Shown here one piece after another: positions 17,506 to 25,956 of a stretch of 62,841 nt of DNA. Position 1 is the first letter of the stretch; each line of letters starts with the position of its first letter. The stretch spans positions 1-62,841 of IMG/VR virus record IMGVR_UViG_3300033064_004529; one strand, 5' to 3'. This DNA is from a virus. Below the pieces are notes generated by a model. That model ran no database searches, was not told the DNA's origin, and saw only the letters and a list, made by a program, of their open reading frames with translations. Made by a program: the position numbers and the translations under genes.

Positions 17506-18713
17506 TTTGGAAGCAACTCCTCCCCATGGTATGCTGGAAGCTTCCTTCGGTCTATGAGAACCTCCTCCTTCCCATACCGTCTATACAGTTCCTCCATGTT
17601 ATCCTTCACATCCTTGATCTCAAGCTCCATCTTAATCGTACTCCCTAACTGATGAACTACCGTGCTCCCGATTATCCCATGTGGTCTATACCCTTCCCGC
17701 TTTATCCTGATGAAGTAGTCGCCGTCACACGCCAACCGCTTGAACAAGTCGGATTCATCCCAGTCACCAACCTTATCTATGAGTTCACGAGTCAACACAC
17801 TGCTCTCCCCGAGGTCCCCAAAGTTGTGCTCATCATGGTTTCTACGGTACACGAGTGGAACCACGTAGCCGAACTCGGGGTGCTTCCTCAGCGCCTCAAC
17901 CATAGGTTCAAGCCACCCGTCTGTCTGAACGGTTATATCGTCATGTGTGAGGACTATGTATTTCCCCCGTGAGGCGTGGACGCCCCTGTTGAATGCAGAT
18001 GGATTCCCAAGTCTCTCCTCTCCGATTATAACAGTGACTCCTTCCTCCCCTCCGAGTTTCTCAAGCGTCTTCCGCTTCTCATCGTTCGGGCAGTCGCAGA
18101 CAATGATTAACTCACACGGTATCTTCGTCTTCTCTCTGAGGCTGTCTATCGTAGCGGTGAATGTGGGGCTGTTCACCGTCGGGACAACTATGCTAACCTC
18201 TGGGAAGAATGATCCCTCATACACTTCCTCCGTTGAGTCCCAGTCACCGCTTAGATACTTCTGATAAGGCTCCTCCTCAGTTATTTTTTCAGGATGTGGG
18301 AGGTTCTTCACATAATCCGTTGTTATTCCAGAAATGGTCACACTATTCGCTGTTTGTGCAGAACCACGAGGTTTCTCACCTTCAATGTAAAAGCTGTGTT
18401 CCTCAATAAATTCCCATCCTGCAAGTTCCGCCTCATCTTTATCAGAATATGGCGCATTAGACGGATTGATGTTCCCGACCATAATGTACCTTTCAGCCGA
18501 AACGTATTTCTTGACAGCGCTTAGAAACTCATGCTTTCGCTCATTACTAACTTTCACTAAACTGAATAATTTGTGCCAATTGTTTATATTTCTAGTGACA
18601 ACCGCCCAATTTCCACAAAGTCCAATTATATGCCCCCCCTTTTTTAAGTTTATTAATTGAGAAAATTGAACTGGCCCTCCCGAAACTTCCAACGTTTCAT
18701 CAACATCAAACAT
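17499..18713 (-). CDS. HAD-like domain fused to GT2 glycosyltransferase, 404 aa
   Basis: Residues 1-130 open with FDVDETLEVSGGPVQF, a DxDxT HAD motif I, followed by IIGLCGNW. From residue 170 a GT-A domain starts (PEVSIVVPTVNSPTFTATIDSL) with HDD at about 257-259 as the metal-binding acids and GDWDESDLFKRLACDGDYFIR. A frame codon TGA lies just upstream of the start, so the protein is not an obvious truncation, although an endonuclease gene abuts it. Confidence 0.8.
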   Translation of the reverse strand: MFDVDETLEVSGGPVQFSQLINLKKGGHIIGLCGNWAVVTRNINNWHKLFSLVKVSNERKHEFLSAVKKYVSAERYIMVGNINPSNAPYSDKDEAELAGWEFIEEHSFYIEGEKPRGSAQTANSVTISGITTDYVKNLPHPEKITEEEPYQKYLSGDWDSTEEVYEGSFFPEVSIVVPTVNSPTFTATIDSLREKTKIPCELIIVCDCPNDEKRKTLEKLGGEEGVTVIIGEERLGNPSAFNRGVHASRGKYIVLTHDDITVQTDGWLEPMVEALRKHPEFGYVVPLVYRRNHDEHNFGDLGESSVLTRELIDKVGDWDESDLFKRLACDGDYFIRIKREGYRPHGIIGSTVVHQLGSTIKMELEIKDVKDNMEELYRRYGKEEVLIDRRKLPAYHGEELLPKW

Positions 18714-18721
18714 ATAGACGT

Positions 18722-19540
18722 TTATTTTTCAAACACACTCCAAACCTTGTTATACATATTTTCACCAGATTCTAGTTTTTTTCGCCATACTAAAACCTCA
18801 TCTTTTGTTATTAACCCCGCAACATATTTGTTTAGTCTCCGCCTTATTGCTTGGTGTTGGGGGATGCTCCTATGAGGCAAACACGCATAACAAAACTGAC
18901 TTCTGCTTCTACCTGAGGTAATTGGTTTAAACGTTTTTTCACAAAACGCACAAGTTTTCTCTGCTAGGGTTTTTCCAACACCAAATGAAACTATGGGAGT
19001 TTGCCCTTTTCCCATTTTTAAATGCTCTAATGAATGACAATTGGGACATAACAAAATCAAGTTTTCTCTAGAATTATTGTTTCTATCCCCATCTTTATGA
19101 TGGGTTGTTAAAATTCGTGGTTCTTCTTTGAAACCGCATATTTCACAGAGGCCAATTTCCTCTCTTAAGCGCTTGGTTCTCCAAAAACGATGTTTCAACT
19201 TATGAGTTTCTTTAAGTTGTCTCCCACGAGACAAAATCCCCTTACATTTATTGGAACAACACTGTATTTTTCCTCCATCTTTTTGTCTTCTCCGTACCTC
19301 GGACTTTCCCACATGAAAATTTTCATTACAAATAGGACACTTAAAATAAACGCGTTTTTCATTAGCCTTAAGTTCGATTCCCTCCATATAGGTTCGTCTT
19401 TTAATTCCGTGTTTTTTCATATGATAGCGAATAGTGGCACCACTGCGAGAGTAAAGTTTACCGATATCCACTAGAGATTTTTTTTGATTGTGATATAACT
19501 CCACTAAATCTCCCTTTGTTGGTGGTTTTATTCGTTCCAT
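18722..19540 (-). CDS. HNH homing endonuclease with helix-turn-helix N-terminus, 272 aa
   Basis: Residues 1-45 look like a DNA-binding turn (LVELYHNQKKSLVDIGKLYSRSGATIRYHMKKHG). Two CPxC-type zinc pairs follow (CPIC, CSNKC), then an HNH core (CEICGFKE ... LTTHHKDGDRNNNSRENLILLCPNCHSLEH) and another CAFC...CYAC pair. AT-rich against its neighbours. Inserted between two glycan genes without breaking them. Confidence 0.88.
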   Translation of the reverse strand: MERIKPPTKGDLVELYHNQKKSLVDIGKLYSRSGATIRYHMKKHGIKRRTYMEGIELKANEKRVYFKCPICNENFHVGKSEVRRRQKDGGKIQCCSNKCKGILSRGRQLKETHKLKHRFWRTKRLREEIGLCEICGFKEEPRILTTHHKDGDRNNNSRENLILLCPNCHSLEHLKMGKGQTPIVSFGVGKTLAEKTCAFCEKTFKPITSGRSRSQFCYACLPHRSIPQHQAIRRRLNKYVAGLITKDEVLVWRKKLESGENMYNKVWSVFEK

Positions 19541-20745
19541 GAGATTGCCCCTTTATCAATCAGTTGTTCTACGTGACTATATAATAAGTGTTGTGGAGGT
19601 GTATTTGACTTGGAAGCTTCGATGTAAAGGGAATGGTTTGGAAAACTGTCCTCTGTCTCCGACATGATAACGGGTGAACGCGACGCCCCGTAGACCATCA
19701 GACGGACATTCGTGAGCCCCGCCTTCTCCATCTTTATTCGGAGAGACGGATAGTTGTAGATTGTCTTATGTCCCATGAACGCCAACCTGAAGAAGGCATC
19801 CACATCATCCTCCGCGTTACCCACCTCAAACTCCTCAGCGTACTTCTCCTTAAAGTCGTTCGCCTTATAGTGGACGATGAACTTGTCGATGTCAGGCGTA
19901 GATAACCTGATTACTCCCCCCGGTTTAAGTATCCGACAGCATTCCCCGAGGAAGAATGCGCCCTCCTCCCGTGACAGGTGTTCTATGAGGTGATGCGCCG
20001 TGATGATGGAGACAGAGTCATTCTTCCACCTGACGGGTTTAGTTACGTCGCAGTGCTCGAAGATATGTCCCTTCGCCTCTACCGCCTCTTTTATATCTCC
20101 TCTGATATCACAGTTAATCCACCCAGGAAAAGTTACTGTGAAACTCCCCATGTTTATTTTCGTCTCTACATCCGCTACCGCTCCAACAAGTATAACTGGC
20201 TTCACTTCCTCTCTCTCCTCATCCTTATACGCCTCAACAAACATATCCCGCGCCTCAGGATCCATGTGATCCGTAATCTTTACACGGCTGAACCCTGCCT
20301 CCAATAGCAACCTCGTGAAAAACGGCTTACTCAGAAGCCACTTATGCGTGTTATCAGAGTAATCCTGACCCCCGAACAGGAAGTTGCTATCATCAAACGA
20401 TATCTCCCCAGCAGACTTCAACATAATCTTCTTCATCTGCCCATACGTGTCAGGAACAACGAATACGGCAACCCCGCCCCCCCTTAATATCTTAAAGCAG
20501 TTACTGAGGAACCCCGTGACTTTAGGCCATGAAATGTGTTCGGCGACGTACTGGGCGAAGAGTCCGTCGAAGGGTCCGATGTCGCTGAAGTCGCCTTCTA
20601 GGTCTCTGACGATGTCTACTCCTTCTACCTGTCGGACATCTACGTTTACGCATTTTAGCTGGGGGATTCTCTTTATGATGGAGTTGTTTCCTCCACCCAG
20701 TTCGACTATTTCACTTCCTTCTTGAAAGGGCAGGTTATAACTCAC
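19528..20745 (-). CDS. Tandem SAM-dependent methyltransferase domains, 405 aa
   Basis: Two class I methyltransferase domains in a row. First: EIVELGGGNNSI near residue 12 and FKILRGGGVAVFVVPD. Second: from about residue 183, with WINCDIRGD, SVSIITAHHLIEHLS and CRILKPGGVIRLSTPD. The first half is related to the single-domain protein at 14913. Likely modifies glycan or sugar intermediates made by the neighbouring enzymes. Confidence 0.8.
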   Translation of the reverse strand: MSYNLPFQEGSEIVELGGGNNSIIKRIPQLKCVNVDVRQVEGVDIVRDLEGDFSDIGPFDGLFAQYVAEHISWPKVTGFLSNCFKILRGGGVAVFVVPDTYGQMKKIMLKSAGEISFDDSNFLFGGQDYSDNTHKWLLSKPFFTRLLLEAGFSRVKITDHMDPEARDMFVEAYKDEEREEVKPVILVGAVADVETKINMGSFTVTFPGWINCDIRGDIKEAVEAKGHIFEHCDVTKPVRWKNDSVSIITAHHLIEHLSREEGAFFLGECCRILKPGGVIRLSTPDIDKFIVHYKANDFKEKYAEEFEVGNAEDDVDAFFRLAFMGHKTIYNYPSLRIKMEKAGLTNVRLMVYGASRSPVIMSETEDSFPNHSLYIEASKSNTPPQHLLYSHVEQLIDKGAISWNE

Positions 20746-21812
20746 GACACGCGTCCCCCAAGTATTTCACTATACAAATTTATATATCGCTTTTTAATCT
20801 TTTCCCAACTATATTGCTCCGCCGTTTTTCTAGCCTCCCTCGCTACGTGCTTATAGTCGCTGAAGTTGTTCTTCAGATTATCCAGAATGCCGACCAAGGC
20901 ATCCACACCCCTCGGGGGGAAGGTGAACCCGTTCTTACCATCCTCTATCAGCATACTTGAACCTGTTCCTGTGCTGCCCACAACCACTCTGCCGTGCGCC
21001 ATTGCCTCGGGGAGAGTCATGCCATATCCCTCACTGACGCTGGGGTGTGCGTACACGGAGAACATGTGCATTATATCCTCTAACCTGTTGAATCCCCCAT
21101 ATAAGTGGTATTTGCCCCCTGTCGCCCACTTCTCTAGCACGGGTTTCATCTTCTCCACACCCTTCCCGAAGAAGTAAAGGACGGAGTCATCATAGTCCAA
21201 CTTGCTCCATGCATCGACAAGATACTTCACACCTTTGTCCGGTCCCCATGCCCCAATGTAGGCAATGTTGGTGAACTCCTCGGGATACGCCACTTCATCT
21301 GGTAGAGTGAGGCCGTGGGGAATAACTGTCACCCGCTTCGGTTTAATGTTCTTCTTTATCCACTCGGCGCTCCCATCTGACGGAGTTATCACCGAGTCAG
21401 CATCCTTCATGTGACCCCACAGCGCATCCCGTAGGTATGGGTCGGTGTTATGGATGAAGGGGTACGGTTTCCCAGTCATGTCCTCGTGCTCCCGTATGCT
21501 GTCCTCAAGGTTGTGGGCGGGACAGTTTACGACATAGTGTTCAGGTTGAAGGCGGTCAAGTATGGCGTTGGCGGGGGAACAACTTAGATGAGCCAAGTCA
21601 ACCCCCTTATGCTCCAGTAGACGCGCTGAGAAGTAGTCGAAAAGAAACGGGTTGAATGGGTAGTGGTGACTTATCCTAGCGGATGTCTCCTTCCTCGTGA
21701 TAACCTGCTTAACATCGGTAACACGGTGAAGCGCATCTATTTCGTTAATGCAAACACTTCCAGCCCCCGTATCAGCCGAGAGACGGTCAAACGTGACGTA
21801 AACCGAGTTCAT
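20742..21812 (-). CDS. Family 4 glycosyltransferase, 356 aa
   Basis: Start at 21812 is chosen because its ATGA overlaps the stop of the 39-residue gene upstream. GT-B features: NIAYIGAWGPDKGVKYLVDAW opens the donor domain and SEGYGMTLPEAMAHGRVVVGS carries the conserved Glu pair. Retaining transferase of the glycan cassette; overlaps the methyltransferase gene downstream by four bases. Confidence 0.9.
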   Translation of the reverse strand: MNSVYVTFDRLSADTGAGSVCINEIDALHRVTDVKQVITRKETSARISHHYPFNPFLFDYFSARLLEHKGVDLAHLSCSPANAILDRLQPEHYVVNCPAHNLEDSIREHEDMTGKPYPFIHNTDPYLRDALWGHMKDADSVITPSDGSAEWIKKNIKPKRVTVIPHGLTLPDEVAYPEEFTNIAYIGAWGPDKGVKYLVDAWSKLDYDDSVLYFFGKGVEKMKPVLEKWATGGKYHLYGGFNRLEDIMHMFSVYAHPSVSEGYGMTLPEAMAHGRVVVGSTGTGSSMLIEDGKNGFTFPPRGVDALVGILDNLKNNFSDYKHVAREARKTAEQYSWEKIKKRYINLYSEILGGRVS

Positions 21813-21928
21813 TCCTCGAAGAACCGCCTTAACTCCTCTGTCACAATAGCCCTCATCCAAGCAGGGATAAGGACGAGGAAAAGGAGGTTAATGCCCAGAG
21901 AAACGACAAGGAGAACCTCAAGAGTCAT
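21809..21928 (-). CDS. 39-aa single-span membrane protein
   Basis: Residues 3-24 are almost all hydrophobic (LEVLLVVSLGINLLFLVLIPAW), followed by a charged helix (RAIVTEELRRFFEE). Four-base overlaps with genes on both sides argue that it is translated. It may anchor a glycosyltransferase to the membrane; that is inference. Confidence 0.65.
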   Translation of the reverse strand: MTLEVLLVVSLGINLLFLVLIPAWMRAIVTEELRRFFEE

Positions 21929-22710
21929 ACCTTCGGAACCCTCAGTTGGAGACCCTTATTTCCTCCTGTCTCTAGAACTAGCAAACCAAAATGTGATAAT
22001 TTTACGTCGGTGAGACACCACGTTTTGAATCCCAGTTCACCAGCCTTCATCAACATGTCAAAGTCCTCACTTCTAGCCCCCGGATGCTCCCAGTGAAAGT
22101 ACGGTTTCTCATTGGTGCCGTATCCAGCGTCCCTCATAGCCTCAAACACCCGTCGGTGCATCAACATGAACCCCATTCCCGCAACTGAAACGGAAAACCA
22201 GTTCGCCTCAGGGGGTTGCCAGTGCTCAATATGCTGAAATGCTTCTCCGCCACCCGGCTTCTCCACGGCGTTCCATATTGCGTAGTGGAAACCATGTTTC
22301 TGCTTCGCCCTGTATAGCCCCGTTACGATGGATTCCCCGGAGTCTACGAGGGACTTATGCATTATCTGAAGCGCTAGGTTAGGGTCGCCTATCTCGATGT
22401 CCCCCATCTTCCCGACGGGGGTTTCAACTATCATGTCCTCGTCAATCCACAGACACCATTCATCTGTGCTCTCAAGAAACGTCTTCACGAGGACGTTGCG
22501 GGCGTTAGGGAGACTGGGGACGCGGCACATGGCGATATGCTTCTCGCACCAAGGAAGCTGAGCCACGCTGAGGGGTTTCCATGTTGCTTCAACGAACTCC
22601 GCAATCCATGTCCCCCTGTGTGGAAACAGGATGTGGATTCCCGGTTTACCCGTCGTTATTATCGGCTTTGTAACTATTTTATCCTCTGTAGAGGGTACAT
22701 TCCACGCCAT
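21925..22710 (-). CDS. GT-A-like glycosyltransferase, 261 aa
   Basis: N-terminal HILFPHRGTWIAEFVEATWKPL and the WCLWIDEDMIVET segment give a GT-A fold with a DxD-type site (DED near residue 94). VAGMGFMLMHRRVFEAM and PYFHWEHPGARSEDFDML resemble the acceptor region of GT2-like proteins. First gene of the glycan cassette after a TATA-like promoter. Confidence 0.75.
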   Translation of the reverse strand: MAWNVPSTEDKIVTKPIITTGKPGIHILFPHRGTWIAEFVEATWKPLSVAQLPWCEKHIAMCRVPSLPNARNVLVKTFLESTDEWCLWIDEDMIVETPVGKMGDIEIGDPNLALQIMHKSLVDSGESIVTGLYRAKQKHGFHYAIWNAVEKPGGGEAFQHIEHWQPPEANWFSVSVAGMGFMLMHRRVFEAMRDAGYGTNEKPYFHWEHPGARSEDFDMLMKAGELGFKTWCLTDVKLSHFGLLVLETGGNKGLQLRVPKV

Positions 22711-22731
22711 CCTATAGGAAGTAAGGGGAGT

Positions 22732-22741
22732 GGTATATAAC
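22732..22741 (-). promoter_or_regulatory. TATA box of the glycan cassette
   Basis: Minus-strand GGTTATATACC-like sequence ends about 22 bases before the ATG at 22710. The distance fits a short or absent leader. Confidence 0.5.
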
Positions 22742-22748
22742 CGTTACC

Positions 22749-23348
22749 CTAATCTATGCCGTCTGTGACACGACTTATCCAGCCCCATTGAATCTCGTCT
22801 GTCTGAGGCTCCCAGACGATCCATTCCGCCGAGCTTTTAACATACGCCATGTTATAAGCGTGTGCCTTGCCCTCCTCAAGGTTGTAGGAGTAGAGGAAAA
22901 CAACGCGGTATCCGAGGCTCATAGCATTATCCGCCGTGGTCAAGGCGAAGTCCATACAGTTAAACCTTTTTGAGTAGCCGAGTTCATCGGTTTTATCCGC
23001 CCTGATGAAAGCAAACAGTTCCTCCATAGTCTCGAAGTTCCGCACCCTATCCACGAGCTTCTCGACGACTATCACTTTTTCTACCTCGAACGGCTCGTAG
23101 ATGGAGATGGGCGCGGGAATCTCGATGAATGTGTAGTTTGTTCTTTCGATGATGACGGGAACCTCGACGACCTGAATCTCTGTCCTCGTGACTATCACGG
23201 GGACTTCTAGGGGAACGGTGACTTCGATTATGCGTTCCACCTCGATGGTTACTATCTCGGTTTGATACCAGAACTGGTGTCCTGCCACGGCTCCCGCCAA
23301 TAAGAGGGTTATTACGAGGGGGATGAACTCCTCTAACTCAAGCTCCAT
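22749..23348 (-). CDS. Membrane-anchored protein with transglutaminase-like cysteine domain, 199 aa
   Basis: Residues 8-24 form a signal anchor. Residues 30-95 are a repetitive Val/Ile/Glu/Pro beta region (IEVTVPLEVPVIV, VVEVPVIIERT), likely a stalk. The C-terminal domain shows a possible Cys-His-acid triad: C131 (FNCMDF), H163 (KAHAYNMAYV) and E180 (WEPQTDE), the order found in transglutaminase-like peptidases. It could cut or crosslink the host envelope; alternatively it is a binding domain. Confidence 0.6.
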   Translation of the reverse strand: MELELEEFIPLVITLLLAGAVAGHQFWYQTEIVTIEVERIIEVTVPLEVPVIVTRTEIQVVEVPVIIERTNYTFIEIPAPISIYEPFEVEKVIVVEKLVDRVRNFETMEELFAFIRADKTDELGYSKRFNCMDFALTTADNAMSLGYRVVFLYSYNLEEGKAHAYNMAYVKSSAEWIVWEPQTDEIQWGWISRVTDGID

Positions 23349-23371
23349 GACTGAATAGGGGGAACCTCAAT

Positions 23372-23379
23372 CTTATAAC
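23372..23379 (-). promoter_or_regulatory. TATA box before the 199-aa membrane protein
   Basis: Minus-strand GTTATAAG about 24-31 bases before the ATG at 23348, the spacing seen at other promoters in the window. Confidence 0.5.
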
Positions 23380-23460
23380 GTTTCGCAAAGGGGCCTCCGC
23401 TTCTCTCATGCCTTAACCCATAACAACAACTAATATAATAACCTTGTAGTTATCGACAAA

Positions 23461-23541
23461 ATGAAAACATACTATGTCTATAACTTCATACTTTTTCACA
23501 CGGTGTTGAGGGGCGTCCGTGCCCACAGTAATTTAGAGTGA
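23461..23541 (+). CDS. Possible plus-strand microgene in the late region, 26 aa
   Basis: In a 219-base gap on the minus strand there is a plus-strand ATG with CTAATATAATAA about 20-30 bases before it. It encodes a 26-residue hydrophobic-aromatic peptide starting MKTYYVYNFILFHTV. A full copy of the right-arm junction signal follows a few bases after the stop. It may be a relic of an early-gene cassette. Coding is uncertain. Confidence 0.3.
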   Translation: MKTYYVYNFILFHTVLRGVRAHSNLE

Positions 23542-23545
23542 GGTT

Positions 23546-23574
23546 CAGAGTTCAATCCAAACAGCGATTAAGCG
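23546..23574 (+). repeat. Orphan junction signal copy in the late region
   Basis: CAGAGTTC at 23546, then CCAAACAGCGATTAAG leading to GCGGATG. It lies on the strand opposite to the surrounding late genes and is followed by no plus-strand gene (the frame stops after three codons). Confidence 0.6.
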
Positions 23575-24284
23575 GATGCACCTATGATACCCGTGGCGGC
23601 TAAATCCGTTATCAGCGTCGCGACCACATCTGCCAATTCAGCGACGGCTACAGTGTTGGCGTCGAAGGCGCGATCCGCGATGTCGTTTGTGATGGTCCAC
23701 GCCGCGGAGCGAACTACGGGTACGATTCCATAGAAGCCAACGTTAGCACCATCATGATTCAGAGCACCATCAAGTTCTAACTCAAGATTCAGCCGGAGCC
23801 CCGTGTCCGCCACATGGGTCAGCGTAACGTCTTGGTCGAGCCCGAAGTAGACTATTCCGCCGTCGTCGAGGTAGAGGTTCTGCCACTCAAGAGCCGCTGA
23901 ACCTAAGTCCTGTCCACCTGCCCCAGAGGGCGTTATCGCTCCCGCAAATGTCGCCCCTGCGCCGAAGGTAGCTGCCGCTGTCCCCCCATCCATATTGAAC
24001 CCCGTGACCGTATCACATTTAATGATAAAATCAATATCTGTATTGTCATTATTGAAAATAATTTGGTTTGTCCCTACCTCATTTAACCTGACCATTTCAA
24101 TATTTCCAGCGGTAAAAACAATGGTATCCGTGGTGAAAACCATTTTTGTGTCGGGGTCTCCCGTACCCTGAATGGTGCCAATGTCAAGAAGCTGGCTGAA
24201 TACAATGTCACCATTAAATGATTTCGTCTTTCCACTAAGTGCCCACGCCTCCGCGCTCATCGGTGTAAAAACTATTCTAGCCAT
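23568..24284 (-). CDS. Putative fibre or decoration structural protein, 238 aa
   Basis: Gly/Thr/Asp-rich beta protein with repeated short strands (TTDTIVFTAGNIEMVRLNEVGTNQ) and a Q-DLGSAALEWQNLYLDDGGIVYFG segment common in phage fibre proteins. The start overlaps the upstream gene stop (TAATG). Probable virion surface protein. Confidence 0.6.
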   Translation of the reverse strand: MARIVFTPMSAEAWALSGKTKSFNGDIVFSQLLDIGTIQGTGDPDTKMVFTTDTIVFTAGNIEMVRLNEVGTNQIIFNNDNTDIDFIIKCDTVTGFNMDGGTAAATFGAGATFAGAITPSGAGGQDLGSAALEWQNLYLDDGGIVYFGLDQDVTLTHVADTGLRLNLELELDGALNHDGANVGFYGIVPVVRSAAWTITNDIADRAFDANTVAVAELADVVATLITDLAATGIIGASA

Positions 24285-24451
24285 TACTCTTCCTTCTCCT
24301 TGTCTCCCTCTTCTTCTCGCTGAAGCATATCCGCTAACCGTTGAAGCATCGTCGTATTATCTTGGTGTGCAATAACTGTGGCGTTAATCAGGTTCCCGAG
24401 ATTCTGGTTCCTCTGTGCCAACGCTTGAAGAAGCTGCTCCATTTCACTCAT
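24284..24451 (-). CDS. Small coiled-coil protein, 55 aa
   Basis: Begins MSEMEQLLQALAQRNQNLG and ends in a charged tail (EEEGDKEKEE). Predicted helical throughout, probably a coiled coil. Its stop overlaps the next start by one base. May be a chaperone or trimer organiser for the fibre protein downstream; inference. Confidence 0.6.
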   Translation of the reverse strand: MSEMEQLLQALAQRNQNLGNLINATVIAHQDNTTMLQRLADMLQREEEGDKEKEE

Positions 24452-24473
24452 CGCCTTTCATCCTCAACCACGA

Positions 24474-24977
24474 TTATACTGTCCCCATGTAGCTTACCAA
24501 GTCACCCGACAGCTCCGCGAAGTAGAACGTCGCACTCGGGTCGTCTATGTCCACCGTGACACCTACCCCCGGCTCCAGTAGGAACCCGTATCCGCTGTAG
24601 GGTCGGTAGCTGGTGAAACCCATGTAGATATCCCCGCTGTTGTTACTCGGGGTGTTTACGGCGAGGGATATGACTTCTCCGCTCGCTAGCGCAACCCCGC
24701 CAGATATTGCCCCGATGACTACCATGCCTGCGGTGAATCCATCTGTAGGCGTATAACCCGCTTCACCAGAGGTTTTAACTATCTGGGTTGAGGGTAAAGT
24801 GACTTCGCCGGACATAATGTGGGCTTCAACCCACTCGCCGGAGATATCGGCAAGGGCTATTCCCATCGTCCATAATCCTGACTGAACGACCACGCCGAGT
24901 CCAGATTCTACGGTGACTAGCCCCGAGGTTACAATTACTGGCTTTGGCACGTCAATATTTTCTGTTGCTAACGTCAT
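24474..24977 (-). CDS. Putative virion surface protein, 167 aa
   Basis: Ser/Gly/Val-rich beta protein with many SGE/SGL turns (VIVTSGLVTVESGLGVVVQSGL), fitting a decoration or fibre protein. It lies four bases after the 114-residue gene. No family recognised. Confidence 0.55.
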   Translation of the reverse strand: MTLATENIDVPKPVIVTSGLVTVESGLGVVVQSGLWTMGIALADISGEWVEAHIMSGEVTLPSTQIVKTSGEAGYTPTDGFTAGMVVIGAISGGVALASGEVISLAVNTPSNNSGDIYMGFTSYRPYSGYGFLLEPGVGVTVDIDDPSATFYFAELSGDLVSYMGTV

Positions 24978-24981
24978 ATCA

Positions 24982-25326
24982 TCACTTCCTCTTCCCCGTC
25001 ACGTACACTGTGGCAATCCCAGACCTATTATCCTGAAGGGCGGACAGTCCAACGTCCACTTGGTCATACGGGTTTGAAAACGCCAGATATTTGGAGCTTC
25101 CTGATGTGAGAACTGAGCCGGATGCTATCGAGAGAACCATTGGCAACCCCTCAACCGGATACGCTCTCACAGTGTACTCTACCCCGCTCCCTTCGTCCCC
25201 GACGGACCTGTTCTCAATGGTGATTCCCACCTTGGGAAAGTTTCTCGTGGTGTATTTAGCCGAGTAAACAAACGAGTTTGTAAGTTTCAACCCGGACACT
25301 AAAACATATGATTTTCCCAATGCCAT
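24982..25326 (-). CDS. Putative virion protein, 114 aa
   Basis: Beta-rich protein, pattern GLKLTNSFVYSAKYTTRNFPKVG then a second half with SGSVLTSGSSKYLAFSNP. ATG follows the upstream stop directly. Probably part of the capsid decoration set between capsid protein and glycan genes. Confidence 0.55.
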   Translation of the reverse strand: MALGKSYVLVSGLKLTNSFVYSAKYTTRNFPKVGITIENRSVGDEGSGVEYTVRAYPVEGLPMVLSIASGSVLTSGSSKYLAFSNPYDQVDVGLSALQDNRSGIATVYVTGKRK

Positions 25327-25557
25327 CTAATTTCCCACTCCTAACATTTCTCCTATTCTAAGTAATAAGGTTAAACCCGACATAGGGGCAAGCACCCATT
25401 TGATAATAGCCACAGCAGTATGAAGCTGAGTCTCCAGTCGCTCCTGCCGAAGCTCCATAGATGACGAATGGTCATTCAGAACCCTAATCGACTTACCCTG
25501 ATCCGTGATTCTGTCCCCCATCGCTTCAATCAGCCGATATATGCCTTCATCACTCAA
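25327..25557 (-). CDS. Holin-like small membrane protein, 76 aa
   Basis: N-terminal charged coiled coil (YRLIEAMGDRITDQGKSIRVL ... ELRQERLETQL) followed by one hydrophobic span (AVAIIKWVLAPMSGLTLLL). This is the layout of XhlA/haemolysin-type or holin-accessory proteins. Lysis role is inference from topology. Confidence 0.55.
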   Translation of the reverse strand: MSDEGIYRLIEAMGDRITDQGKSIRVLNDHSSSMELRQERLETQLHTAVAIIKWVLAPMSGLTLLLRIGEMLGVGN

Positions 25558-25591
25558 CGTTTAACCCTTTTCAACCATGATTATAGGGATT

Positions 25592-25617
25592 AAAAAAAAC
25601 GGCTCCCCACGAGCCCC
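25592..25617 (-). terminator. Hairpin plus T-run terminator
   Basis: On the minus strand GGCTC-N5-GAGCC is followed by G and eight Ts, just after the gene ending at 25647. This would end transcripts coming from the capsid genes. Confidence 0.65.
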
Positions 25618-25646
25618 AAGGAAACTAAATCTAAACTGTTGCAGAG

Positions 25647-25946
25647 TCATACTTTTCCCTTCGCTCTCCAGAAGACAGGACCCAACGAGCTAGTAAACTC
25701 GACGGTAAAGTGTCCACTTGTACTGTCCAAAGCAGGCCAAGATGTCGGATACGTACATTTCGGCTCAGCTACGCCACTCGTAGGAGAGGCACGGGTCTGA
25801 TCCCAAACCTCAAGAGTATCAACTATTCTCAGCCCAGTATTCAGCGTCCGAGTAATCACCTCAGCGCTAGTCATTGTGAAGCTTCCATAGTTTACCCTCC
25901 TGTTGCCTTCCACGCCTCTGTGGTCCAGGGTGTATGTGATCGTCAT
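25647..25946 (-). CDS. Putative capsid-associated protein, 99 aa
   Basis: Small beta protein (TITYTLDHRGVEGNRRVNYGSFTMTS ... VDTLEVWDQT) placed directly after the major capsid gene and before a terminator. Position suggests a decoration or head protein. No family recognised. Confidence 0.55.
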   Translation of the reverse strand: MTITYTLDHRGVEGNRRVNYGSFTMTSAEVITRTLNTGLRIVDTLEVWDQTRASPTSGVAEPKCTYPTSWPALDSTSGHFTVEFTSSLGPVFWRAKGKV

Positions 25947-25956
25947 TCTACGTCAC

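Noticed and set aside
24612-24620. Further TGAAACCCA copy in the late region
   Set aside because: It lacks the second repeat at the right distance and lies inside a minus-strand gene; a single 9-mer is expected by chance.
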